The notes under the pieces are model-generated. The model was not told where the DNA came from, did not search any database, and saw only the letters and a list, made by a program, of their open reading frames with translations. Made by a program: the position numbers and the translations under genes. This document shows, in pieces, positions 27,789-36,200 of a stretch of 46,787 nucleotides of DNA. Source of the stretch: Roseateles toxinivorans (GTDB lineage: Bacteria > Pseudomonadota > Gammaproteobacteria > Burkholderiales > Burkholderiaceae_C); contig CAMDHE010000020.1 of assembly GCA_945898095.1 (NCBI GenBank), positions 1-46,787 on the forward strand. The letters are read 5' to 3'. Every line of letters begins with the position of its first letter. The first letter of the stretch is position 1.

Positions 27789-29057
27789 ATGACCACTGAT
27801 CTGGAATTCAAGAACTTCACCTGCCCTGCTGACAAGAAAAAGGTCAAGCTCGCAGATGGCGACACTGGTGGACTTTTCATGGAGGCGACACCGAACGGCG
27901 CAAAGCGCTGGTTCTGGCGCTACGCCGTCGCTGGCAAGGTGCGCGTGATCGCCTTGGGTAGCTATTGCCGACCCGGGGTCAAGAAGGTGGAGATGCCGGT
28001 TGCCAAGGCGCGATTGAAGCGAGATGAATTGCGACTGGCGCTGAAGGCCGGTACCGACCCACTGCAACAGCGGCAACTGGATGCCGCCCAAGTCGTGCTC
28101 AGCAACACAAACACCTTCGAGGTGATTGCCAGGGAATTTCACACCAAGCAGTCCAGCCTGTGGTCGCCCAGTTACTCAAAGAAGTGGCTCAGTCTGATGG
28201 TGCGATACGTTTTTCCCTGGATCGGCACGCTACCGATTGACGCCATCACGGTGCCGCTGATGCTGGTGACCTTGCGCCGCGTCGAAGCCAAGGGCATTTT
28301 CAGCACCGTGCAGGACTTGCGCGAATCCGCTTCACAGGTATTCCGCTACGGCGCGCAGACCGGAAGGTGTGACCGCAACCCGGCAGATCAGATGAAGGGG
28401 GCGCTGACGCCCCATGTGGCAAAGCATCACGCTGCCATCGTCGACCCGGTACAAGCTGGCGCGCTACTTCGAGCCATCGACGGGTTCACCGGCCAGCCAA
28501 CAACCAAGACGGCCATGCTGCTGTCTGCGCTGACGTTCCAGCGCCCAGGCAACATTCGGAAAATGGAATGGTCCTGGCTTGATCTAGACGCCGCCATGCT
28601 GACGATCCCGGCGGCGGCGATGAAGCGCACGGCGCATGGCAAGCTCAATGGGCGCCCTCACCTTGTGCCCTTGGCGGAACAAGGACTGGCGCTGCTGAAG
28701 GCACTACTACCGCTCACAGGTCATGGACGCTTTGTATTTCCGTCGCTGCTGACGGGCGAGCGGCCAATGTCGGACAACACGGTCAACACCGCATTACGCC
28801 GCCTTGGTTTTGCTGGTGACGAGATGACGGCTCATGGGTTCCGAGCAATGGCCCGCACGATGATCGCGGAGAACATCCCCGGCATAAACACAGGGCTGAT
28901 AGAGGCGCAACTGGCCCATGACAACAAAGACCCGAACGGCGGCGCCTATGACCGAGCCGAGCACCTGACGCAGCGCAAGAAGATGATGCAGACCTGGGCT
29001 GACTACCTAGACCAACTGCGCGCCGGCGCTAAGGTGATCCAATTCCAGGCGGCATGA
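27789..29057 (+). CDS. int: P4-type tyrosine recombinase (integrase)
   Basis: 422 residues. An N-terminal arm-binding domain (to about 100), a SAM-like core-binding domain (110-210) and a catalytic domain follow in order. Active-site residues are visible: R252 in FQRPGN, H349 and R352 in AHGFR, H377 in LAHD, and the nucleophile Y387 in GGAYDRA. It integrates and excises the element at the adjacent tRNA-Arg. The operator-like repeat in front suggests control by a repressor or by Int itself. Confidence 0.92.
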   Translation: MTTDLEFKNFTCPADKKKVKLADGDTGGLFMEATPNGAKRWFWRYAVAGKVRVIALGSYCRPGVKKVEMPVAKARLKRDELRLALKAGTDPLQQRQLDAAQVVLSNTNTFEVIAREFHTKQSSLWSPSYSKKWLSLMVRYVFPWIGTLPIDAITVPLMLVTLRRVEAKGIFSTVQDLRESASQVFRYGAQTGRCDRNPADQMKGALTPHVAKHHAAIVDPVQAGALLRAIDGFTGQPTTKTAMLLSALTFQRPGNIRKMEWSWLDLDAAMLTIPAAAMKRTAHGKLNGRPHLVPLAEQGLALLKALLPLTGHGRFVFPSLLTGERPMSDNTVNTALRRLGFAGDEMTAHGFRAMARTMIAENIPGINTGLIEAQLAHDNKDPNGGAYDRAEHLTQRKKMMQTWADYLDQLRAGAKVIQFQAA

Positions 29058-29072
29058 CTGGAGAGTTGTGAT

Positions 29073-29102
29073 TTGACATGCGCCAACCGGCTGGGGTATA
29101 TT
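29073..29102 (+). promoter_or_regulatory. Strong sigma-70-like promoter
   Basis: TTGACA (29073-29078), 18-bp spacer, TATATT (29097-29102). The -35 is a perfect match and the -10 matches five of six. It points at the non-coding interval between int and alpA. Confidence 0.75.
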
Positions 29103-29104
29103 TT

Positions 29105-29390
29105 CCGTCGTACGGGGACATGGCAGCAAACCACGTGTAGAAACCCTGGGATACCGGTGTCCTAAAACCGATCGTTGTCTCATACGCATTATGGGATCGT
29201 TACGTAATTAAGGCTTCAAGTGCCGCTGCGTAGCAACAAGCCGTTGAACGTGCCCCGGTCATCTCCACGTGCCGGAACGGACACCTTGAGGTTCTCCTAC
29301 GGGAGTGACAGTGCCAATTTGCTTGCGGGGGGATGGCTTAGGGCCGCCCTGTAACCTATTGAACTGGGCGGTACCTTTCTAGGGTGCCCC
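29105..29390 (+). ncRNA. Candidate int-alpA structured RNA
   Basis: No ORF of note lies in this 290-nt interval, yet it starts just after a strong promoter and is a chain of stems. They are CCGT/ACGG (29105-29115), TCTCATA/TATGGGA (29178-29196), GGCTT/AAGCC enclosing GCT/AGC (29212-29242), CCGTT plus CCGG against CCGG plus AACGG (29241-29280), CTCC-TACG-GGAG with a UNCG-type loop (29294-29305), and CCGCCC/GGGCGG (29344-29371). An RNA class named int-alpA has been described between integrase and alpA genes of proteobacteria. The position fits exactly, but I cannot test the covariance model. It could instead be a structured alpA leader. Confidence 0.5.
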
Positions 29391-29723
29391 ATGAACAAAT
29401 ATCAATCGCGTAATTCGCGGCAAATACCTGTATCTCTTTTGAGTGGACCGATTGTCAATCAGTCCGAGGGATTGTTAGAACTACAGCTAAGGATGACCGA
29501 GCGCTGTATCAGGAACGTTCAGTCGCTTGATGCGCTGCAATTGCCTGATGCTCTTCTGAGAGCACTGACTGTCACACAAGCCACAGGCTTATCAATCTCG
29601 ACGCTTTACCGGAAGGTAGCTTCAGGTGAGCTGGCTGCGCCAGTCAAGATGGGCACACGCTGCACGCGCTGGCGTGCGGCCGATGTTCGTGCCTTCATCC
29701 AAGCCCAAGAGGTGGCAGCATGA
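29391..29723 (+). CDS. AlpA-family helix-turn-helix regulator
   Basis: 110 residues. The C-terminal half carries the AlpA/excisionase-type DNA-binding fold: LTVTQATGLSISTLYRKVASG, then MGTRCTRWRAADVRAFI. The first 50 residues are unlike typical short AlpA proteins. AlpA-type proteins switch on int or act as excision factors in P4-like elements. The stop overlaps the next start (ATGA), so it heads the replication operon. Confidence 0.82.
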   Translation: MNKYQSRNSRQIPVSLLSGPIVNQSEGLLELQLRMTERCIRNVQSLDALQLPDALLRALTVTQATGLSISTLYRKVASGELAAPVKMGTRCTRWRAADVRAFIQAQEVAA

Positions 29724-30064
29724 GCGCTCCCACAAAAGTCAATGCCACGGCTATGGCGGCGCGGGGCACTGAAAGGCAACAGGTTGAACTTGGCTTTGGA
29801 TTTGATGGACCGTTGGTCAGTGCCAGTACCCGAGTTGGTTTCGATCTTGAAGGCAGGTTCTTCTTCCCCGGCTGGGACAAGCTTGAGAGCATGCAGACGA
29901 TCAGGGATGTGTGGGTTCCACAGTCACCTACGCGATCTCAATTCAAGAGGGTATGCGCCCGTTACAGCAGTGCCCGTGGCATTTTCTTGGCTGAACTCGC
30001 TACCCGGCTTGGAGATCATCCGATCGCTATTGATGGCGCCTTCAGCGATCGGGCAACCAAATGA
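29720..30064 (+). CDS. Small unknown protein of the replication operon
   Basis: 114 residues. It is held in place by ATGA overlaps on both sides (with alpA-like upstream and the primase downstream), which favours this frame over the competing ORF at 29742-30074. FDLEGRFFFPGWDKLESMQTI is the most distinct stretch. I recognise no domain. Confidence 0.65.
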   Translation: MSAPTKVNATAMAARGTERQQVELGFGFDGPLVSASTRVGFDLEGRFFFPGWDKLESMQTIRDVWVPQSPTRSQFKRVCARYSSARGIFLAELATRLGDHPIAIDGAFSDRATK

Positions 30065-32448
30065 GCCGCCTTGATCACGCCCTGGCTTACGCCAAGTTGG
30101 GCTGGCCTGTCTTGTTGCTCAAGCCTGACAGGAAGGATCCTGCGACATCGAAAGGGTTCAAGGACGCCACTACGGACGCAGCGATCATTAGGCAGGCGTT
30201 CACAGCCCATGCCAGCGCCAATATAGGCATCCACACCGGCCCAGCCAACATCTTGGTGCTCGACGTTGACACCAAGAAGGGGCAGCAAGGACCGGCAGAG
30301 CTTGCGACGCTTGAATCCAAGCATGGCGTATTGCCCACGACACTCAGGCAGAAAACTCCCAGCGGCGCTTATCACCTGTTCTTCAAGATTCCCGAGGGAC
30401 TCGAGATCGGCAATACGAAGCTGTCCTCTGGCATCGACGTTCGGTGCAGCAACGGTTATGTCGGGGTAGCGCCCAGCCGGTGCTTTGTGGATTCCGATGG
30501 GTATGGCTCTTATGAGTTCGAAGGCTGGGATGTTCTGTCGGGAGTGGCGCCCGAGATGGCGGACGCTCCGCAATGGCTACTCGACAAGCTGACCGTTGCA
30601 GCGAGCGCCAAGCCAAAAGACCGCGCCCAAATGACCCCGCAGATGGGAGTTCCTACCGAGGCCCTGCCGGCGCTGTTTGATCTGGATGGCGCCAGCGCCG
30701 AGCAACTGACCGACCTTCGCTCGGCGCTGGCTGCGCTGGATGCCGATCCATACGACTCTTGGATCTCGAATGGGATGAGGCTCAAGCCGCTGGGGGATCC
30801 TGGCAAGGAGCTTTGGCTGCGCTGGAGCAAGACGAGCAGTAAGTTCGACCAGACCAATGCTGAACAGACATGGCGCTCGCTCAAACCCGACCACACCGGT
30901 TTCAAGGCGGTGTTTGCTGCTGCCCAAGCGGTTGGTTGGATAAATCCGGCAGCAAGTGCTACGCGCCATGTCGACGACTCGATGAGCCGGCAAGACCGTA
31001 CAGATGCCGGCAACGTCAACTTCCTGGCGATGTTGACCGCCGGGAATTTGCGCTACGTGCCGGAGTTCAAGATTTGGCTGGGATGGGACGGCGAGCGGTG
31101 GACCGCTGATCCATTCGGTTATCTCGCACAGCAAGAAGCGCTTCGAGTGGCTGAAGAATACTTGAAGGAGGCTCGGAATTTAGGAAAAATGCTGAATGAT
31201 GCGAACCTCAGTGTCCTTGAAGTTAGACGCCTGGAAAAGGTCATAAAGTCTATCCACGATTGGGTAAGCAAATGCAGGGGCAGGCATGCGCTCGACAATA
31301 TGCTTGCCCTAACTCGAAATGACTCAAGATTCTTTCTGTCCGCTGAAAAGCTCGACCGGAATCCATGGCTGTTTGGCGTCGATAACGGTGTAGTAGATTT
31401 GCAGACGGGGGCCTTACGCGCAGCTGGGCGGGATGAATTCACAACTAAGCGCAGCCCTGTTCCATTCGATCCGAATGCACAAGCTCCTCGTTTCTTAAAG
31501 TTCATAGAGGAGATCACGGCTACCCCAGCACCGGGGACAGCTATGGGATACACACCGCGCCCTGAGTTAGCGGACTACTTGCAGAGAATGCTCGGCTACT
31601 GCCTGACTGGGCGGACGGTGGAGCACAAGATGTTCATTGCTGTGGGCGGTGGTTCCAATGGCAAGAGCATCTTGCTCGATCTCCTCAAGTGGATCGCTTC
31701 CGACTACGTTCAGACGATACCGCCAGAAGCCCTCATGGCGTCCAAGGGGACCGCTGACGCTGAGCGGGCAACTCCTTTGAATCGAAAGTTGGCTGGATGC
31801 AGACTGGCTCTGTCCAGTGAAAGCAAGGATGGCCAGCGATTAGATGTTGCTCTGGTCAAACGGCATACCGGGGATGGGTACATGACCGCGAGGGGACTGC
31901 ATGAGAGTCCGTTCACATTCGAGATCACGCACAAGTTGGTGCTCTTGACGAATAGCAGGCCGGGAGTCGACGAACTCGACGATGCCATGCGCGGGCGGTT
32001 GCACTTAATTCCGTTCGACATGCAGTGGAATCGGCCGGGGCATCCATCCCCTAAACCCGGCATCCCCGCCGGTGATCCGAATTTAGCCGATAAGCTGAAG
32101 AATGAAGCTACTGGAGTATTGGCTTGGCTGGTAACTGGAGCAGAACTCTATTCCATCTACGGATTACACCCACCGAAGGTGGTTACTGACATGACAACGA
32201 CCTACTTTGATGAGTCAGACCCTTTGACTCAGTGGCTAGCCGAAGTCGAAATTTGCATGCCGAGTGATGGGGGAACGGCTACGTCTTTATATTCTGATTT
32301 CACCAACTGGTGTAAGGGCGAGGGCGCAAGTTATGGCTCCCAGAAGCGCTTCAGTACCGGCCTGCTGAACCGTAATGTTCCGAATAAAAAAACCAAGAAT
32401 GGCCGAATGTACGGAATACGGACTTCCGATTTTGATTCAGTAATTTAG
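30061..32448 (+). CDS. P4-type replication protein: prim-pol plus D5/SF3 helicase
   Basis: 795 residues. The N-terminal prim-pol domain (1-180) has ILVLDVDTKKG with the DxD acids, SGAYHLFFK and GIDVRC. A PriCT-like region follows (about 205-290, DPYDSWISNGMRL). The C-terminal part has a D5_N segment and an SF3 helicase with Walker A GGGSNGKS (about 528-535) and a later LLTNSRPGVDELDDAMRGR arginine-finger region. It would prime and unwind at the element's own origin, as P4 alpha does. Repeats directly downstream may be its binding sites. Confidence 0.9.
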   Translation: MSRLDHALAYAKLGWPVLLLKPDRKDPATSKGFKDATTDAAIIRQAFTAHASANIGIHTGPANILVLDVDTKKGQQGPAELATLESKHGVLPTTLRQKTPSGAYHLFFKIPEGLEIGNTKLSSGIDVRCSNGYVGVAPSRCFVDSDGYGSYEFEGWDVLSGVAPEMADAPQWLLDKLTVAASAKPKDRAQMTPQMGVPTEALPALFDLDGASAEQLTDLRSALAALDADPYDSWISNGMRLKPLGDPGKELWLRWSKTSSKFDQTNAEQTWRSLKPDHTGFKAVFAAAQAVGWINPAASATRHVDDSMSRQDRTDAGNVNFLAMLTAGNLRYVPEFKIWLGWDGERWTADPFGYLAQQEALRVAEEYLKEARNLGKMLNDANLSVLEVRRLEKVIKSIHDWVSKCRGRHALDNMLALTRNDSRFFLSAEKLDRNPWLFGVDNGVVDLQTGALRAAGRDEFTTKRSPVPFDPNAQAPRFLKFIEEITATPAPGTAMGYTPRPELADYLQRMLGYCLTGRTVEHKMFIAVGGGSNGKSILLDLLKWIASDYVQTIPPEALMASKGTADAERATPLNRKLAGCRLALSSESKDGQRLDVALVKRHTGDGYMTARGLHESPFTFEITHKLVLLTNSRPGVDELDDAMRGRLHLIPFDMQWNRPGHPSPKPGIPAGDPNLADKLKNEATGVLAWLVTGAELYSIYGLHPPKVVTDMTTTYFDESDPLTQWLAEVEICMPSDGGTATSLYSDFTNWCKGEGASYGSQKRFSTGLLNRNVPNKKTKNGRMYGIRTSDFDSVI

Positions 32449-32456
32449 GATCAAAA

Positions 32457-32566
32457 GGTGACGGGTGATGGGTTGTGATGTGTTTTTCCAGTCTTTTCAT
32501 TAGATGTTCAAAATTTGATTTGTAGAAGGAGATGTAAAAAAAGCGTCACTACCCGTCACCCGTCAT
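32457..32566. repeat. Iteron-like inverted repeats, candidate replication origin
   Basis: GGTGACGGGT (32457-32466) and ACCCGTCACC (32551-32560) are perfect 10-bp inverted copies 84 bp apart. CGTCA/GTGA-type motifs recur at 32544 and 32561, and a GGTGATGGG-like copy abuts the left arm. The DNA between them is AT-rich. Position right after a P4-type primase gene suggests origin iterons. A long-range hairpin acting as terminator is the alternative. Confidence 0.5.
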
Positions 32567-32727
32567 CCCGACCCCTCACCGGGGGGGGCGCCGGCAGAAG
32601 AAAAAGCCCGCGAACGGGTGGGAATGAGTGAGGAAAACGTAGAACTAGTCCGAAGGGGTAGCAGGCAGGTTCGCGGCCCGCACCTGCATCCGTAGCAGTA
32701 CTTGATAACCACGGCAGAACGAACTTG

Positions 32728-33021
32728 ATGAAACCAAAAAAGACATGCGGCGCACATGCCCGCAGTACCGGCGCGCCGTGCAAGGCCAAGGCCCTACCCA
32801 ACGGGCGCTGCAAGCTGCACGGCGGCATGAGCACCGGCCCCAAGACGGAAGCAGGTAGGCAGACCGTGGGCGCGGCTACCAAGGCGAGGATGTCGAACTT
32901 TCAGTTACAGCTTGCGAAGGACGGGTTCCAGCGGTGGCTGGACGCCGGTGGCCGGCAGCATCTGTCGCGGCTTGCAAAGCAGCGCCAAGGGCCTTGCAAG
33001 GCGATCCTGGGGGCTGAATAG
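32728..33021 (+). CDS. HGGxSTG-motif small protein
   Basis: 97 residues from the ATG at 32728 (a TTG one codon earlier is the other option). The N-terminus has cysteines C7, C17 and C27 with the motif CKLHGGMSTGPKTEAG, the hallmark of a small protein family common in phages and islands. Its role is unknown. The cysteines and histidine could bind a metal. Confidence 0.65.
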   Translation: MKPKKTCGAHARSTGAPCKAKALPNGRCKLHGGMSTGPKTEAGRQTVGAATKARMSNFQLQLAKDGFQRWLDAGGRQHLSRLAKQRQGPCKAILGAE

Positions 33022-33044
33022 ATATACGTATAGCGGGCGCGCGT

Positions 33045-33283
33045 GTGCGGGCGTCATGGGGTAAATACAGGCGGCCTCGTCAAGGTGACGGAGCGGCACG
33101 GCGGCGCCTTGATGCCTTCATCAGGTGTAACGCTTTGTTCGAGCGCCGCCAGAGTTAACCGCGATCGCCAGAAATGCCTGGGCCGGCGGTCATTGCAAAG
33201 AGCTGCGAGCTTTGATCAAGGCCGTCAACGACGAAATTAGGCACGCTAGGGATTTGATCGACAGCTATCGGGGCATCGGTTAA
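33045..33283 (+). pseudogene. Small element gene split by an apparent -1 frameshift
   Basis: From a GTG at 33045 one frame reads KYRRPRQGDGAARRRL and AFIRCNALFERRQ, then stops at 33156-33158. The neighbouring frame, open from 33131 to the TAA at 33281-33283 but with no start codon, reads ELTAIARNAWAGGHCKELR and EIRHARDLIDSYRGIG. Both parts have the charged helical look of one small phage-type protein, and a one-base shift near 33149 would join them. It may be a broken gene, a sequencing error or programmed frameshifting. Its stop overlaps the stop of the convergent CHAT gene. Confidence 0.4.
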
Positions 33284-36200
33284 TTGTCGCGAACATCCGA
33301 ACCCCCTTCGCCAACCACCACAAACGGCGCCCAGAAAATAGGGTGCGCGTATTCCGGGTGATTGGGGGTATTCATCAAACTCAGCATCGCTTTGCGCTGT
33401 GCCTGCGCCTTACCCAGTTTGGGGTTCGTTTGATACTCTTGCAGCATCACCGTTGTCAACGGCACCGTGGCTTCAGATGCCACCGGCCAGTGCGACACAA
33501 GTAGGCTTTGTGCCCCAGCGTAAAAGAATGCTTTGGCCATCCCCGAAAGGCCCTCGGCCCCCAGACTGCCGTCAGTTGCGGCGGTATTGCAAGCTGACAG
33601 CACCACCCAGTCGGCGTTGAGGTTGAGCTTGGAGATTTCACTGGCTGAAAGGTATCCGTCGTCCTCGATCGAACCTGTCTTGGGCGGCGTCAGAATCAGT
33701 CCGGGTTCCCCAACACCCTTGAGTTCACCCGCCATCACTCCGTGCGTCGCAAAGGCTAACGTACGAAACTTCGACAGGTCCAGGCTCTTTACCCGCGTCT
33801 CGGTGGCCTCCCCTTGCAGCCAGACTGTTTGAGAACTTGTCTTCATAGCTTTAGCCATCGCACGCAGTTCGTCGGCGGTTTCCGGCAAACGCGGCGCTCG
33901 GCGTATGGCTTCGACATCGGCAACGTCCGCCCCCTGTCCACCCAGCCCAGCGTTGGACCCGCCTGCAGCCACATTGCGGAATATGGTCGTCAACTCCAGC
34001 TTTCCCCTGACGCCGCGGGTTGGAGTCTTTTGGTCCCCGATGTCAGGATCGCCAAAACCAGCAAAGGGTTCTTTCGCTCGGTCCAGTTTGTTGAACTGGC
34101 GAAAAGCCTGGATGGAACTCACAGCGGGCAATACCGACAGCGCATAACGCTTGGCAAGCCATTCCACTGACCGGTAGTCGACATCGGCATGTATTACTGG
34201 TGGAGGCGCAGCCACCAGCATCCCCAATGGCAGGCTTTGCAGAGGTCCGGATGGGACCACCAGGATATGCGTAACCCCAGCCAGCTCAGGAAGCATCGGC
34301 GCGAACAGGCTGGTGTAAAGCTGATGCAACACATCTAAACTCACCGCAACGGAATTGCCCGTTGCGTCAAATTCCATTTGACTGCGCACCTTTGCAACTT
34401 GGGCGCTGATGTCTTTTAGTTTGACCGGTAAAGATCTGAATCGTATCCCCTTGGAGGTAACAACCCAGCCAAAGCTACGGTCACCCAACGCATAGACCAG
34501 CAGGGCTTCCCCGGGCTTCAGCAGGCGTTGAACTTTATCGGCTGTCAGCGGCTCGGGGCGCGTGAGTTCCTGGTATGCGGGGAAGCGGCTAGTGAGCTGT
34601 GCGTCAATGGATTCAAGTTCCTTGGCTATGCTGGCGCTTTTGTCGCGCAGGCGCTGCTCGGCAACAGCGTCGCGCTTATCAGGCGATCGGCTGGACGCGT
34701 TGACAAGTTGGCCTTCTATTTTGCTTCGCTGCTCGGCGGCGTCTTGTTTGCGCTTGGCAAGCAGCGCTAGGGCATCGCTGCCCGAAGCAAACCTAGCTGC
34801 CATTTTAGCGATCGCTGAGGCCGTTCCCGATGCCTGGGCCAATTGAACGATCTGCAGGGCTTCATCGCCGATCTTGTCGCTAGGCTCATTACCTGGATTC
34901 CGCTCGAGGAAAAAGAGATGACTCAGTAGAGCGCTTTTGCCGGTAGCTGCTTCTCGGCTTGCCGATTCATCTGCACCAGCGGCGACAATGCGCTTACGGT
35001 AGATCAAACTGGTGCGGCGGGCCAGAGTCAAGGCTTTCGCGTATTGGCCTTGAGCTTCGTACATTGCAGCGAGGTTGTTTAGGCTTCTAGCAAACTTGGG
35101 GTGCTCTGGCCCCAGGGTTTTCTCCCAAATTGCCAGAATTTCTTCGAAAAGGGGTTCGGCCAGGGCGTATTGGCCTTGATCTCGGTATAGTTCAGCGAGG
35201 TTGTTCAGGCTGGTAGCAACGCTGGGGTGCCCTGGTCCCAGGGCCTTCCCCCAAATTGCCAAAATTCCTTTGAACAGGGGTTCGGCCAAAGCGTATTGGC
35301 CTTTAGCTCCGTAGAGACTCGCGAGGTTGCTCAGGCCAGTAGCAACGTTGGGGTGCTCTGGCCCCAAGGTCTTCAACCAAATTGCCAACGATCGCTTGAA
35401 AAGGGGTTCGGCCAGGGCATATTGGCCTTGAGCTTGGTACAGATTCGCGAGGTTGTTCAGGCTGATAGCAACGTCGGGGTGCTCTGGCCCCAGGGTCTTC
35501 TCCCGAATTGCCAACGATCGCTTGAAAAGGGGTTCGGCCAAAGCGTATTGACCTTGATCTCGATACAGTTCAGCGAGGTTGCTCAGGCTGGAAGCAACGT
35601 CCGGGTGCTCTGCCCCCAGGGTCTTCTCCCAAATTGCCAGCGATCGCTTGTAAAGGGGTTCGGCCAGGGCATATTGGCCTTGAGCTCCGTAGAGACTCGC
35701 GAGGTTGTTCAGGCTGATAGCAACGTCGGGGTGCTCTGGCCCCAGAGTCTTCTCCCGAATTGCCAGCGATCGCTTGTAAAGGGGTTCGGCTAGGGCGTAT
35801 TGGCCTTGATCTCGGTACAGTTCAGCGAGGATGCCTAGGCTGGCAGCAACGTTGGGATGCTCTGGCCCCAGGGTTTTCACCCAAATTGCCATCGATCGCT
35901 TGTAAAGGGGTTCGGCCAAAGCGTATTGGCCTCGAGCTCGGTACATTTCAGCAAGGTTGTTCAGGCTGATAGCAACGTCGGGGTGCTCTGGCCCCAGGGT
36001 CTTCTCCCGAATTGCCAGCGATCGCTTGTAAAGGGGTTCGGCCAGGGCATATTGGCCTTGAGCTCGGTACAGAATCGCGAGGTTGCTCAGGCTGGAAGCA
36101 ACGTTGGGATGCTCTGGCCCCAGGGTCTTCTCCAAAATTTCCAGCGATCGCTTGTAAAGGGGTTCGGCCAGGGCGTATTGGCCTTTATCTCGGTACAGTT

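Noticed and set aside
29742-30074. Alternative 110-codon ORF
   Set aside because: The frame at 29720-30064 has ATGA overlaps with both neighbours; this one does not.
33043-33240. 65-codon ORF in frame 1
   Set aside because: Its translation looks random, while the two other frames over the same stretch look like coding sequence.
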